NCBI RefSeq assembly: GCF_901687125.1 | Contig: NZ_CABFJY010000009.1 | Span: 1 to 54,502, forward strand | Direction of reading: 5' to 3' | Source: Actinobacillus vicugnae | Lineage (GTDB): Bacteria; Pseudomonadota; Gammaproteobacteria; Enterobacterales; Pasteurellaceae | DNA length: 54,502 nt | Part shown: piece by piece, positions 18,788 through 29,269 of the stretch | How the letters are laid out: every line of letters begins with the position of its first letter | Position numbering within the stretch: the first letter of the stretch is position 1 | Made by a program: the position numbers and the translations under genes | Notes under the pieces: model-generated | What the model was told of the DNA's origin: nothing | The model's input: the letters and a program-made list of their open reading frames with translations, nothing else | Databases searched by the model: none

Positions 18788-19240
18788 TTACAAATCATCA
18801 TCAAGGTATTGGTTAATTTCAATACCCGCTTCAAATAAAATAGCTTTCATTTCATCTACAAATCCCACATTTTGATGATGCTCTTTCTGATTTTTAATAT
18901 AGTTCACAATTTTCTCTTTCTCGTGTTCGCTATAACTTAACGCACAATAGCCTTTCGACCAAGCATAAAAATCAGGAAAAAGATCTTGGTGCTTTTCTAA
19001 CCATTTATGGCTCGCATTTTTAAGTTGCTTCACAAAATCAGCAACTGCCATAGATTGATGAATCTCCACCAATAAATGCAGATGATCGGGCATACCATTA
19101 ATACGATGCAACGTACATTTTTGTTGTTGGCAAAAGCTCCAAATATAACTATAAAGCTCTTTTTCGTATTCGATCTCGATCGCTGGCACACTCTGCAATG
19201 TACGAAATACAACGTGGTATAACAATTTGGTATAGCTCAT
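18788..19240 (-). CDS. REP-associated tyrosine transposase (RAYT, Y1/HUH family)
   Basis: A 150-residue single-strand DNA transposase of the IS200-like TnpA fold. The HUH motif is H53-L-H55 (PDHLHLLVEI), and the catalytic Tyr is Y114 in NYIKNQKEHHQ, a typical RAYT signature. The start at 19240 follows TAGGAG. It lies in the his operon between hisC and hisB in the same direction. It is flanked on both sides by clustered REP-like hairpins that are its likely substrates. Length is normal and no damage is seen. Confidence 0.9.
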   Translation of the reverse strand: MSYTKLLYHVVFRTLQSVPAIEIEYEKELYSYIWSFCQQQKCTLHRINGMPDHLHLLVEIHQSMAVADFVKQLKNASHKWLEKHQDLFPDFYAWSKGYCALSYSEHEKEKIVNYIKNQKEHHQNVGFVDEMKAILFEAGIEINQYLDDDL

Positions 19241-19252
19241 TTTTTCTCCTAC

Positions 19253-20405
<1,153 letters not shown>

Positions 20406-20424
20406 CTAGTAATGAGTGTGATCG

Positions 20425-21126
20425 TTATAGTTCTATTTCAGGGTGAGTTTGATCAACAAAACCGATTTTTACTTCGGCATGAAATTGTGTTTTTAGCCAT
20501 TCGGCAAGTTTTTCAGCAGCTTGACGCACTTGCTCATCATTTACACCAACAAAACCATCGATCGGAAAGAAAACATAATGGGTATTTTCATCAATTTTGC
20601 CGTTTTCACTTTGTCGCCACGTCCAACGGCGGGTTCTTACCTGATTACCCACAGCATAAACGGCTTCATTTAATTCAGGATTATCTAGCTCACTTGCTCC
20701 AAAAGGCAAAAATTCATCTTGTTCTGTGGCAAATCGCAAGTAAATATCCTGATCGCTTAATCCCAAATTATGTGTTCCCATTGGCAACGTAAAAGCAAGG
20801 CTTACTGCATTATTTAAATCGACTAAGGGATTGATACTCGGCATACCTTTTCCTTTGGCAATACGCGTAAATAATGCTTCTATGCTACATAAAAATTTAT
20901 TGGGATTGATATTTAACGCCTGAAAAGCCTTCCGATAAGACACAATTTCTGCACATTCTTTCACTTTTTTCTCTTTAAACTGCTGTTCAGCCTGAATAAT
21001 AGATTGCTGTAAAAAAGCACTAATTTCTGGGTAACTTTGGCGATTATCAACACCTTTTGCCACCACTACGCCAACACATAATTGCGGTAATACATTAAAA
21101 ATGTCGGGAGAGATAATAAATTTCAT
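20425..21126 (-). CDS. B3/B4 tRNA-binding-domain protein
   Basis: A 233-residue stand-alone B3/4 domain, as found in the beta subunit of phenylalanyl-tRNA synthetase (COG3382-like). Support comes from the LNINPNKF and SINPLVDLNNAVSLAFTLPMGTHN segments and the FFPIDGF near the C terminus. Free B3/4 proteins are suspected editing or tRNA-binding factors, but no function is established for this one. It lies in the his operon between hisD and hisC, in the same direction, with short gaps, so it should be co-transcribed. Confidence 0.8.
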   Translation of the reverse strand: MKFIISPDIFNVLPQLCVGVVVAKGVDNRQSYPEISAFLQQSIIQAEQQFKEKKVKECAEIVSYRKAFQALNINPNKFLCSIEALFTRIAKGKGMPSINPLVDLNNAVSLAFTLPMGTHNLGLSDQDIYLRFATEQDEFLPFGASELDNPELNEAVYAVGNQVRTRRWTWRQSENGKIDENTHYVFFPIDGFVGVNDEQVRQAAEKLAEWLKTQFHAEVKIGFVDQTHPEIEL

Positions 21127-21233
21127 TGTGAATCCTTCTGTTGAGTTTACATTTAATGCTTAACAAGCGGTCTAAATGGGGAAGATTTTCGCCAACATTC
21201 CAGAAAAACTAACCGCTCTTTATTTGCGATCTT

Positions 21234-21261
21234 GGTAAGGACACACGTAGTGTTTCCTACC
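21234..21261. repeat. Short imperfect palindrome between hisD and the B3/4 gene
   Basis: GGTAAGGACACA...TGTTTCCTACC resembles the ends of the 17441 and 51311 elements without their centre. It may be a degenerate or deleted copy; the match is partial. Confidence 0.45.
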
Positions 21262-21283
21262 ATTTGCAATTTAGCATCAAACT

Positions 21284-22567
21284 TTATAGCTTCGCCAACC
21301 GAATACTCACCGCCTGCTTATGTGCATCTAACTGCTCTGCGCTTGCCATCACTTCTACCGTTTTAGCGAGGTCTTTAAAGCCCTGTGGCGTGAGCTCTTG
21401 CACAGTCATTCGTTTACTGAAATCAGCTAGCCCTAAACTTGAAGTGGTGCGGGTGTAGCCGTAGGTTGGTAACACGTGGTTGGTGCCGCTGGCGTAGTCC
21501 CCCATACTTTCTGGCGAGTACGCACCAAGGAAAATTGAACCTGCGTTGTCGAGTTGGTCGAGCAGTGAGCGGGCATTTTCTACCTGTACCACCAAATGTT
21601 CTGGTGCATATTCATTGCTAATTTCGACCGCTTGTTTGATGCTGTCAGCGATAAAAATACGGCTATGAGCTAACGCTTTGCAAGCAGTCTCTTTTCTCGG
21701 TAGCTTTGCAAGTTGGCGGTCGATAGCAAGTTCAGTCGCTTTTGCTTGCGCTTCGCTATTGGTGACTAAAATCACTTGTGAATCTGTACCATGTTCTGCT
21801 TGGGAAAGCAGATCGCTTGCCACAAAATCAGGATCGGCAAATTCATCAGCGATCACTAATACTTCTGAAGGCCCCGCTTGCATATCAATTGCTGCACCCT
21901 TTACCGATTGTGAAACTTGGCGTTTTGCTTCGGTCACAAACGCATTACCTGGTCCGAAAATTTTATCCACTTTCGCCACCGTTTCGGTGCCATACGCCAT
22001 TGCGACCACCGCTTGTGCGCCGCCCACTTGGTAAATGGTTTCCACGCCACATAAATTTGCCGCATATAAAATCGCATCCGCAATCGGTGGTGGTGAGCAA
22101 AGCACCACTTTTTTACAGCCTGCGATTTTGGCTGGAATGGCTAACATCAATACAGTAGAAAATAACGGCGCTGAACCACCTGGAATATATAAACCAACAC
22201 GGTTAATTGGGCGAGTTACCACTTGGCAACGCACGCCCGCTTGAGTTTCTAAATCAACCGCTTGCGGAATTTGTGCAGTGTGGAATTTCTCAATATTCGC
22301 TTTGGCGTTTTGGATTGCTTGTTTTAGCTCGTCCGAAAGGCGGTCGCTTGCCGCTTGGATTTGCTCGGCAGACACGATAAGGCTATTGAGCTTCACTTTG
22401 TCGAATTTTTCACACAATTCAAATAATGCTTTGTCGCCATTCACCAAAACATTTTCTCGAATAGCATCGACCGCTTGTTGAATATTGGTCGAAGCGTTAA
22501 TCGCAGGGCGAGTGAGTGCTTCTTTACGTTGTTGTTCTGTCAGATTTTTCCAAATAAGGGTTTGCAT
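21284..22567 (-). CDS. hisD: Histidinol dehydrogenase
   Basis: NAD- and zinc-dependent enzyme for the last two steps of histidine synthesis. Recognisable parts are RVGLYIPGG, the [14 protein letters not shown] segment, [26 protein letters not shown] with zinc-binding residues, and EYAPEHL. Length 427 is normal. It is separated from hisG by a palindromic repeat. Confidence 0.97.
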   Translation of the reverse strand: MQTLIWKNLTEQQRKEALTRPAINASTNIQQAVDAIRENVLVNGDKALFELCEKFDKVKLNSLIVSAEQIQAASDRLSDELKQAIQNAKANIEKFHTAQIPQAVDLETQAGVRCQVVTRPINRVGLYIPGGSAPLFSTVLMLAIPAKIAGCKKVVLCSPPPIADAILYAANLCGVETIYQVGGAQAVVAMAYGTETVAKVDKIFGPGNAFVTEAKRQVSQSVKGAAIDMQAGPSEVLVIADEFADPDFVASDLLSQAEHGTDSQVILVTNSEAQAKATELAIDRQLAKLPRKETACKALAHSRIFIADSIKQAVEISNEYAPEHLVVQVENARSLLDQLDNAGSIFLGAYSPESMGDYASGTNHVLPTYGYTRTTSSLGLADFSKRMTVQELTPQGFKDLAKTVEVMASAEQLDAHKQAVSIRLAKL

Positions 22568-22591
22568 ATTTTTATCCTTTTTTGACCGCTT

Positions 22592-22660
22592 GTAGGAACG
22601 GGTCCTGTGCCCGCCCGTTCATGATTTGGTGTTACGGGCAGACACAGGACCTGCCCCTAC
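22592..22660. repeat. 69-bp palindromic repeat between hisG and hisD
   Basis: GTAGGAACGGGTCCTGTGCCCG at the left faces the complement of GTAGGGGCAGGTCCTGTGTCTG at the right. These GTAGGG..CAGGTCCTGTG-type palindromes look like a small mobile non-coding repeat. Only one copy is seen in this window. Confidence 0.7.
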
Positions 22661-22667
22661 ATATTTA

Positions 22668-23567
22668 TTAAGCCAACATTTTCTCAATCGGTAGCACTAG
22701 CACCGAGCTTGCGCCCATTTCTTTGAGTTGTTCCATCGTTTCCCAGAATAGGTTTTCTTGGCTCACTACGTGCATGGCGACACGGGCGGAATCGTTGGCA
22801 AGTGGTAGAATAGTTGGGTTTTCCACACCTGGTAAAAGCGCGGTGATTTCTTTGAGTTTATCTTTGGGGGCGTGCAACATAATGTATTTGCTTTCTGCGG
22901 CTTGTTGTACACCCTGAATTCGGGTTAATAAGCGTTCGACTAACGCTTGTTTTTCTGCGGGAAGAGGCTCTGCTCTTTGGATTAAGCAAGCTTTAGATTG
23001 GTAAATAACTTCAACTTCTTTTAAGCCATTTGCTTCAAGCGTAGCGCCTGATGAAACTAAATCGCAAATAGCACTGGCAAGACCTGCACTTGGTGCAACT
23101 TCAACCGAGCCGTTGAGTAAACAACTTTTAAATGACACGCCTTTTTGTTTCATATAGCGTTTCAGTAGATTTGGATAAGAGGTGGCAATTCGAGCATTTT
23201 TAAGATCTTGTACGCCATTGTAAGTTTGGTCACGATCAACCGCTAACGATAAACGGCAACTGCCAAAATCTAGTGTGCGTAGCTTTTTATATTCAACTTT
23301 TTCACCACTAGCAATACGTCCAAGTTCTTCTTCTTCCAACACATTTTCACCAATAATCCCAAGATCAACCACGCCATCAAAAACTAAGCCTGGAATATCG
23401 TCATCACGTACACGCAAAATTTCAATCGGCATATTTTCTGAATAAGCAATTAAACGCTGCTCATTCCAATTGATTTTTACCCCACATTGTTTGAGTAATT
23501 CGTTGCAATCTTTGCTTAAACGCCCTTTTTTCTGAAGTGCAATACGTAAACGGTTTGTTGTTGTCAT
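22668..23567 (-). CDS. hisG: ATP phosphoribosyltransferase
   Basis: First and feedback-inhibited enzyme of histidine biosynthesis. Length 299 marks the long form with a C-terminal regulatory ACT-like domain (about 225-299). The catalytic part contains [14 protein letters not shown], the substrate-binding [14 protein letters not shown] and [12 protein letters not shown]. Expression is expected to depend on the hisL attenuator just upstream. Confidence 0.97.
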   Translation of the reverse strand: MTTTNRLRIALQKKGRLSKDCNELLKQCGVKINWNEQRLIAYSENMPIEILRVRDDDIPGLVFDGVVDLGIIGENVLEEEELGRIASGEKVEYKKLRTLDFGSCRLSLAVDRDQTYNGVQDLKNARIATSYPNLLKRYMKQKGVSFKSCLLNGSVEVAPSAGLASAICDLVSSGATLEANGLKEVEVIYQSKACLIQRAEPLPAEKQALVERLLTRIQGVQQAAESKYIMLHAPKDKLKEITALLPGVENPTILPLANDSARVAMHVVSQENLFWETMEQLKEMGASSVLVLPIEKMLA

Positions 23568-23602
23568 TTTTATGTCCTATGTTGTGTTCAAATTTTAGCT
23601 AT

Positions 23603-23637
23603 AAAAAAACCTCTCGAAAGTTGCCTTCCGAGAGGTT
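23603..23637 (-). terminator. his attenuator terminator
   Basis: On the minus strand AACCTCTCG...CGAGAGGTT followed by seven T, between hisL and hisG. An alternative pairing is available: CTTCCGAG (about 23664-23671) with CTCGGAAG on the left arm of the terminator. That is the antiterminator expected when ribosomes stall on the His codons of hisL. Confidence 0.88.
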
Positions 23638-23709
23638 ATGTCTATTGTATGCCTTATACGTACTCGGAAGATTTGTTATCTTCCAGCCACGCCAAATGCC
23701 CGAAAGATA

Positions 23710-23751
23710 TCAGGTTAAATGGTGATGGCGATGAGTACGAATCATGTTCAT
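23710..23751 (-). CDS. hisL: his operon leader peptide
   Basis: A 13-residue open frame reading MNMIRTHRHHHLT, with four His codons in five positions (HRHHH). It lies 35 bases after a promoter and before a classical attenuator structure. By analogy with enteric hisL, shortage of charged tRNA-His stalls the ribosome here and prevents terminator formation. A GGAAGAT/ATCTTCC hairpin (about 23664-23683) follows as the pause structure. An internal Met codon at position 3 could also serve as start. Confidence 0.9.
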   Translation of the reverse strand: MNMIRTHRHHHLT

Positions 23752-23792
23752 AATAAATTCTCAGTAAATATTGAAAGAATGAATTGCTATTT

Positions 23793-23821
23793 AAAATACG
23801 CCCAAAATTTATAGATTGCAA
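23793..23821 (-). promoter_or_regulatory. his operon promoter
   Basis: On the minus strand TTGCAA (23821-23816), 17 bases, TATTTT (23798-23793). The expected transcript starts about 35 bases before hisL. Confidence 0.65.
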
Positions 23822-23859
23822 GCTTTTTTGAGCAAAAATTTTACTGATTTAGAATAAGT

Positions 23860-23888
23860 TCGCAATCGTTTGCGTAAACAGATATAAT
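23860..23888 (+). promoter_or_regulatory. purC promoter with PurR operator
   Basis: TCGCAATCGTTTGCGT at 23860-23875 is nearly the palindromic PurR box (ACGCAAACGTTTGCGT type). A TATAAT -10 box lies at 23883-23888, so the operator covers the -35 position. Hypoxanthine- or guanine-bound PurR would repress purC. Confidence 0.8.
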
Positions 23889-23923
23889 TCTGCTAATTTT
23901 TTGTTCTAAAGGAATTTTTGACC

Positions 23924-24781
23924 ATGCAAATTAGCTTAAAAAAAATCTATTCAGGAAAAGTTCGTGATCTATATGAAATCGACGGCAAACGTATGTTAAT
24001 GGTGGCAACCGACCGTTTATCTGCATTTGATGTGATCCTCGATGACCCAATCCCTCATAAAGGCGAAATCCTTACCCAAATCTCTAATTTCTGGTTCCAA
24101 AAATTGGCGCACATTATGCCAAATCACTTTACTGGCGATTCTGTTTTTGATGTGTTACCAAAACAAGAAGCGGAAGCGATTCAACACCGTGCGGTAGTTT
24201 GTAAACGTTTAACCCCTGTAAAAATTGAATCAATTGTGCGTGGTTATTTGACAGGTTCTGGTTTGAAAGATTATAACCAAACAGGCACGATTTGCGGTTT
24301 GAAATTGCCTGAAGGTTTGGTAGAAGCAAGCAAATTACCACACCCCATTTTCACTCCGTCAAGCAAAGCGGAAGTAGGTGATCACGATATTAATATTTCG
24401 TATGCAGAGTGTGAACGCCAAATCGGTGCAGAACTTGCAGCGAAAGTGCGTGATGCCGCGATTGCACTTTATAGCGAAGCAGCTGACTATGCTTTAACGA
24501 AGGGTATTATTATTTGTGATACCAAATTTGAATTTGGCTTAGATGAAAACGGTACGCTAACCTTAATGGACGAAGTTTTAACCCCTGATTCAAGCCGTTT
24601 TTGGTCAGTTGAAACTTATCAAGAAGGCACAAATCCGCCGTCATTCGACAAACAATTTGTACGTGACTGGTTAGAAAATAGCGGTTGGAATAAACAAGCA
24701 CCCGCACCCAAAGTGCCTGAGGATGTGATCGAAAAAACCGTAGCAAAATACCAAGAAGCGTTGGATTTATTAACTAAATAG
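23924..24781 (+). CDS. purC: SAICAR synthetase
   Basis: Phosphoribosylaminoimidazole-succinocarboxamide synthase of purine synthesis. [13 protein letters not shown] at the N terminus binds [22 protein letters not shown] and VRGYLTGSG are family signatures. At 285 residues it is the longer form. The ATG at 23924 is preferred; a TTG two codons upstream sits closer to AAGGA but gives only MT as extension. It is divergent from the his operon. Confidence 0.95.
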   Translation: MQISLKKIYSGKVRDLYEIDGKRMLMVATDRLSAFDVILDDPIPHKGEILTQISNFWFQKLAHIMPNHFTGDSVFDVLPKQEAEAIQHRAVVCKRLTPVKIESIVRGYLTGSGLKDYNQTGTICGLKLPEGLVEASKLPHPIFTPSSKAEVGDHDINISYAECERQIGAELAAKVRDAAIALYSEAADYALTKGIIICDTKFEFGLDENGTLTLMDEVLTPDSSRFWSVETYQEGTNPPSFDKQFVRDWLENSGWNKQAPAPKVPEDVIEKTVAKYQEALDLLTK

Positions 24782-24798
24782 CCCCTTCTACATAAACC

Positions 24799-24858
24799 AA
24801 GCGGTTAAATTTTTCTGATTTTTTGCAAATACAAAATTTTAGAAAATTTAACCGCTTG
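24799..24858. repeat. Inverted pair of uptake signal sequences
   Basis: AAGCGGTTAAATTT faces AAATTTAACCGCTTG between convergent purC and the small gene to the right. A hairpin with AT-rich flanks, it probably acts as terminator for both. Confidence 0.75.
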
Positions 24859-24869
24859 TTGTTTGTTCA

Positions 24870-25187
24870 TTACTTAGCAATAGGCTCTAACGTTAAGTTT
24901 AAATCTTCATTAATCACTTTAAATAACAAATCAATATTTGGGTGCTTACCGACATTCTGTTTAGCATCTTCCACGTGTTCCGCAAACCACTCAATGCCTT
25001 GTTGAGCCGATAAAGCGGTCAATTTTCCGTCGAATTTTACAGCTAAGGCGTTATAAAGTTTAAGTGAACCTAATTTACCTTCAATGGCAGGAATATGATG
25101 AATCACTTCGCCTTGCGTATTACGCACGTTTAAACCTGCTAGATGGTCAACCGCAGGGAATGTCGCTAGATAATCTTTAAATTGCAT
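24870..25187 (-). CDS. Small conserved protein (DUF2322-like)
   Basis: A 105-residue soluble protein with no signal peptide or membrane segment. It resembles the uncharacterised DUF2322 family known from Pasteurellaceae and Neisseria, recalled from general sequence character (LKLYNALAVKFDGKL, GIEWFAEHVEDA) and not verified. It lies after the fhu terminator, in the same direction, and no function can be given. Confidence 0.6.
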   Translation of the reverse strand: MQFKDYLATFPAVDHLAGLNVRNTQGEVIHHIPAIEGKLGSLKLYNALAVKFDGKLTALSAQQGIEWFAEHVEDAKQNVGKHPNIDLLFKVINEDLNLTLEPIAK

Positions 25188-25213
25188 ATTGTGTCCTTAT
25201 AAGTATGATAAAA

Positions 25214-25236
25214 AAGAGCTGAGATTATCAGCTCTT
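25214..25236 (-). terminator. Terminator after fhuA
   Basis: On the minus strand AAGAGCTGA-TAATC-TCAGCTCTT runs directly into further T. It ends the fhuCDBA transcript. Confidence 0.85.
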
Positions 25237-25253
25237 TTGATAGGTTTTGCAAA

Positions 25254-27281
25254 TTAGAATTTATAGCTTAATGAACCACTAACGCTACGCTCAGCACCGA
25301 AGTAGCAATAATAGTCACAGCCAGCTAAGTATTTTTTATCGGTTAAATTCGTGATATTTAACTGTGCACGCCAATTTTTGGCAAATTCATACTGAGCTGA
25401 TAAATCTACTAGCGTATAAGCAGGAACTTTATAGCCTGGGAAGTATTGTTCATCCACAGTTGTTCCCACATAACGAACCGCAGTTCCAACTGTTAAACCA
25501 TTTAAAGTATTATCTTTAAAGTGGTAATTGAGCTGAGCGCTTGCTTGATGACGAGGAACAAGTGCTGCTCGTACTTTTTTGGTTGCACTTATATCTTGTT
25601 CAGCTTTTGTATAGGCATAAGAAACAGCTGCACTGATATTTTCAGTTAAATTGGCATCAGCTTGAATTTCAATACCTTTACTTACACGCTCCCCCACCTG
25701 TCGCTGAATCGCACTTGCATCTGCAACTAGAGCATTTTTTTCTTTTAAATGAAAATAAGCAAAGGAGATTTTACCGTCTAACCAACTTGGTAATAATTTC
25801 AATCCTGCTTCATATTGCTGACCTTCATATGGTTTATACAAGTTATTATTACTGTCCACTCCCGCTAATGGTCGGAATGATTCAGAATAACTAACATAAG
25901 GTGACACTCCAATGTCAAAGTTATACATCGCACTTGCTTGGTGAGAGGTATGGTAAGTATCGTAATTGGATACAGAAGCACTATTTACCGTATATCCATA
26001 AGCCTTATCACGGCGAATTCCTACATTTCCTACAAAATTACCGTAAGTAAATTGATCACGTAAATAAAAGCCATTTTGGCGCTGTTTGTTATCATAAATA
26101 GATCCAGCTTTTACTACGCCACTATTCCCTGCTACAGGATTAAACAAATCGGTTGGATTTACTAAGCCGAAACCATTATTAAGCCCTGTTGTTTTTGAAT
26201 GCACATAGTCCACTCCACCTAATAAGGTATTTGACCAATTTTCACCTTGCCATTTTTTGCTCAAACGGTTATCTACCGTATGAGTTTTTACTTTACCGTC
26301 GGTATAAGAATAGCCTCGGTAAGCGGTACGTGCGCCATCTGAACTCCATGCAAATACACCTAACCAATCAAGCTGTTGTTGAGTAAAGTGATAATTTTGA
26401 CTAAATTTCAATCCATCACCAAAATCGTGGTTAAATTCATAACCCAAATGCCACACATTACGTTTTACATATTCATCATTTGGTTCACTATAATCCGTAC
26501 CACGTGCAATTTTTCCTACAGAAGTTGGAAATAACGTACCATTTGCAGGCATATGTACACTTGTAGGATTACCTACTTGGCGAGAAAAGCTACTTAATAG
26601 CGTGATATTCGTATTTTTTGATAAGTCTAGGGTCAGGCTAGGTGCAAAATAATAGTTATCTGTGCGTCCGTTAGTATCGCCTTCACGATGATTATAATCT
26701 CCAACTAAACGGTAACGAATACGGTTATCTGATGTTAAAGCGCCACTATAATCACCAAATACTCCACGATAGCCCTGTGTTCCGTAATTTACACCAATTT
26801 CACCCTGTGCTTCTTGAGTTGGGCGCTTAGTTACGATATTTACTAAGCCACCTGTTTGTGCCGCACCATAAGTAATAGAATCAGCACCTTTTACAATTTC
26901 GATCGCTTCGATCCCATAAGTATTTGGCATCGTGCGATAAAAGCCATGATCTGCAACTGGCGCACCATCAATAACAAGGCTTGGATCAAAACCTCGGATT
27001 TTCATCCATTCTTGCTTTGTATCATTACCATAGCTACCCACTTGAACGCCTGCTTCATATTTCAATACTTCATCAACTTTTTTAGCGCCAGATGCTTTAA
27101 TTTGATCTGCATTGATAACCGCATTGGATTGTGCTGATAAGAATTCAACGCCCTGACCAATTTTGTTAATTGAGCCAACTACGTCAACCTCATCCAACAC
27201 AACCGTTTCTTCCGCCATCACTGGCGAGATCGCTAATGCTACGGCTGAAGCAACTGTTGAATAGAAAAATGTTTTCTTCAT
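25254..27281 (-). CDS. fhuA: TonB-dependent ferric hydroxamate receptor
   Basis: Outer-membrane ferrichrome-type siderophore receptor. There is a signal peptide (MKKTFFYSTVASAVALAISPVMA), a TonB box (EETVVLDEVDVVG), a plug domain with ADQIKASGAKKVDEVLKYEAGV and IEIVKGADSITYGA, then a 22-strand barrel ending in the outer-membrane Phe (GSLSYKF). The start at 27281 is preferred since the ATG three codons earlier abuts AGG of the ribosome binding site. The order fhuC-D-B-A is that known from A. pleuropneumoniae. The substrate is inferred from the neighbours. Confidence 0.92.
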   Translation of the reverse strand: MKKTFFYSTVASAVALAISPVMAEETVVLDEVDVVGSINKIGQGVEFLSAQSNAVINADQIKASGAKKVDEVLKYEAGVQVGSYGNDTKQEWMKIRGFDPSLVIDGAPVADHGFYRTMPNTYGIEAIEIVKGADSITYGAAQTGGLVNIVTKRPTQEAQGEIGVNYGTQGYRGVFGDYSGALTSDNRIRYRLVGDYNHREGDTNGRTDNYYFAPSLTLDLSKNTNITLLSSFSRQVGNPTSVHMPANGTLFPTSVGKIARGTDYSEPNDEYVKRNVWHLGYEFNHDFGDGLKFSQNYHFTQQQLDWLGVFAWSSDGARTAYRGYSYTDGKVKTHTVDNRLSKKWQGENWSNTLLGGVDYVHSKTTGLNNGFGLVNPTDLFNPVAGNSGVVKAGSIYDNKQRQNGFYLRDQFTYGNFVGNVGIRRDKAYGYTVNSASVSNYDTYHTSHQASAMYNFDIGVSPYVSYSESFRPLAGVDSNNNLYKPYEGQQYEAGLKLLPSWLDGKISFAYFHLKEKNALVADASAIQRQVGERVSKGIEIQADANLTENISAAVSYAYTKAEQDISATKKVRAALVPRHQASAQLNYHFKDNTLNGLTVGTAVRYVGTTVDEQYFPGYKVPAYTLVDLSAQYEFAKNWRAQLNITNLTDKKYLAGCDYYCYFGAERSVSGSLSYKF

Positions 27282-27316
27282 TTTATTCATCCTAAATTGT
27301 AGTTAATAAATTTGTC

Positions 27317-29269
27317 CTAAACTCTTCTTACAATACATAAGAAATAAGTTCCGCCGACTAAGGTGGCAACAAGTCCCGCAGGGATTTCATACGGGAACAG
27401 CAATTGTCTGCCAAGCCAATCGGCGAGTGTCATAATCAATCCGCCTAAACAGGCAGAGATAAAAATCTGTGGCACCACTTTTCTCACTCCCAGAAAGCGA
27501 GTGATTTGTGGCACGAGTAATCCAATAAAACTGAGTGGCCCGATAACCAATGTTGCCAGTGCAGTAAGTAGCGCACTAAAAAAAATTAGCCAGCCACGCA
27601 CTTGTTTTAGATTTAAGCCAAGCGCTTGTGCCATCGGGGCTTGTAGTACCAAAATTGCCAACCAGCGGCTAAAAACCAAACTTGCAAAAAGTAGCAGAAA
27701 ACTGACCGCTAGTAAGCCAACGGCAAATTCATTTGCGACATTTTGGGTAGAACCCGATGTCCACGAAATTAATTGATTTGCTCGAGGATCACCACTGGCA
27801 ATTGCCAAACGTTGTAGCGTGTCAAACAGCGCAGACAGGCTAATTCCTGTGAGCAATACTTTTTCAGGCAACATTCCGCTGCGCTGATTAATCGCAGTTA
27901 AAATCACTAACGCTACGCACGCCCCAATAATGCCTGCTAAATAGAACCATTCCGTTTGCTGAACGCTAAACATAAACAGCATAATTAAAATGCCCATCGA
28001 AGTGCCAGAAGAGACCCCTAGCAATTCAGGGCTTGCCGTAGGATTTAAAGTTAAGCGTTGCAAAATCACCCCCGCTACCGCGAGCAAAATACCGACTGCT
28101 AGCGCAACCATCATTCGAGGCATTCGTAATGCAATCAACTCGCTTTGTTGCGCCCAGTGCCAGCCATTTCCACTGTTGCCTAGCAATAGCGATAAACAAA
28201 TTGCTAATAGCAATCCTGCTAAAATAAGCGCTAAAACAAGCGGTCTAAATTGGTGAATTTTTTGCGAATCGGCTTCTTGTAATCGCCCTGTTTGTGGCAA
28301 GGCGCTAAACATCAGCCACAATAATAACGGCGTGCCTAATAAGGCGACCACTGCCCCTGTCGGCAAATTGATACCACTAAAATAGACAAGTAACTGTAAT
28401 AGCAAATCGGTATTTGCTAGCAATAAAGCGCCCATCGCAAAAGCAGCAACTAGCTGAATGCTAAAACGGCGAATATTTAACTGGCGCACAATGGTTGCCG
28501 AAGCCAAGCCGATAAAACCTAACATCCCTACTTTTGCCACAACCACCGCAATAAGAAATGCAGCGATCAATACACCGACCACACGCAGTTTTGCCACAGG
28601 TACGCCTAAGCTCTGCGCATTGGCATCATTCAGTACTAACATCGTGAGTGGACGAATAAACACGCCAATTAAGCACAGTGCTGGCAGACTTTGCGCCATA
28701 AGCAATAACGAATCTCGCCAGCTTTCTTGCACCAGCGAACCCGCCCCCCATTGTGCCAAACCTCGTGCTTCTTCGGGGTAAAACAACATCATTAACGCCG
28801 AAAACGAGCCAAAATAGAGATTGACCACCAAGCCTGCCAAAATCAGTAATAACGGTGACATCGTTTTTCGCATAGCTAAACTGAGCACTAATATAAGGCT
28901 TAATATCGCGCCCGCTAATGCGACCGCACTTGAGCCATTTTCTAGCCAATCAGGTAAAAAGATAGCGGTCAAAAATAATGCAAATTGCGCACCACTGCTA
29001 ATCCCTAAAGTATTATCTGAAGCCAATGGATTCGCCATGACTTGTTGAAGCAACAAACTTGCTAATCCCAAAATGCCACCTGCGAATAAAGCGATCACAA
29101 TACGCGGCAGAATGTAGCTTTGTAACAATAACAGATCTAAATTTTCAGTTGGTAAAAATAGTTCGCTAAATGTTGCCCCGCTTGGTAATTGCAGACGTAA
29201 ATTAATCACAAACAAACCAATGAAAAGTATCGCTAATCCAATAAAGAGCGCACTAATCTGCTTTACCAT
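27317..29269 (-). CDS. fhuB: Ferric hydroxamate ABC transporter permease
   Basis: A 650-residue double-length inner-membrane permease, two FecCD/BtuC-like halves fused (residues 1 to about 325 and 330-650), as in FhuB. The repeated signatures LPRIVIALFAGGILGLASLLLQ and MPRMMVALAVGILLAVAGVILQ mark the start of each half, and each half has a GFIGL / SFIGLLVPQ cytoplasmic loop for the ATPase. Its start overlaps fhuD by 7 bases. Confidence 0.95.
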   Translation of the reverse strand: MVKQISALFIGLAILFIGLFVINLRLQLPSGATFSELFLPTENLDLLLLQSYILPRIVIALFAGGILGLASLLLQQVMANPLASDNTLGISSGAQFALFLTAIFLPDWLENGSSAVALAGAILSLILVLSLAMRKTMSPLLLILAGLVVNLYFGSFSALMMLFYPEEARGLAQWGAGSLVQESWRDSLLLMAQSLPALCLIGVFIRPLTMLVLNDANAQSLGVPVAKLRVVGVLIAAFLIAVVVAKVGMLGFIGLASATIVRQLNIRRFSIQLVAAFAMGALLLANTDLLLQLLVYFSGINLPTGAVVALLGTPLLLWLMFSALPQTGRLQEADSQKIHQFRPLVLALILAGLLLAICLSLLLGNSGNGWHWAQQSELIALRMPRMMVALAVGILLAVAGVILQRLTLNPTASPELLGVSSGTSMGILIMLFMFSVQQTEWFYLAGIIGACVALVILTAINQRSGMLPEKVLLTGISLSALFDTLQRLAIASGDPRANQLISWTSGSTQNVANEFAVGLLAVSFLLLFASLVFSRWLAILVLQAPMAQALGLNLKQVRGWLIFFSALLTALATLVIGPLSFIGLLVPQITRFLGVRKVVPQIFISACLGGLIMTLADWLGRQLLFPYEIPAGLVATLVGGTYFLCIVRRV

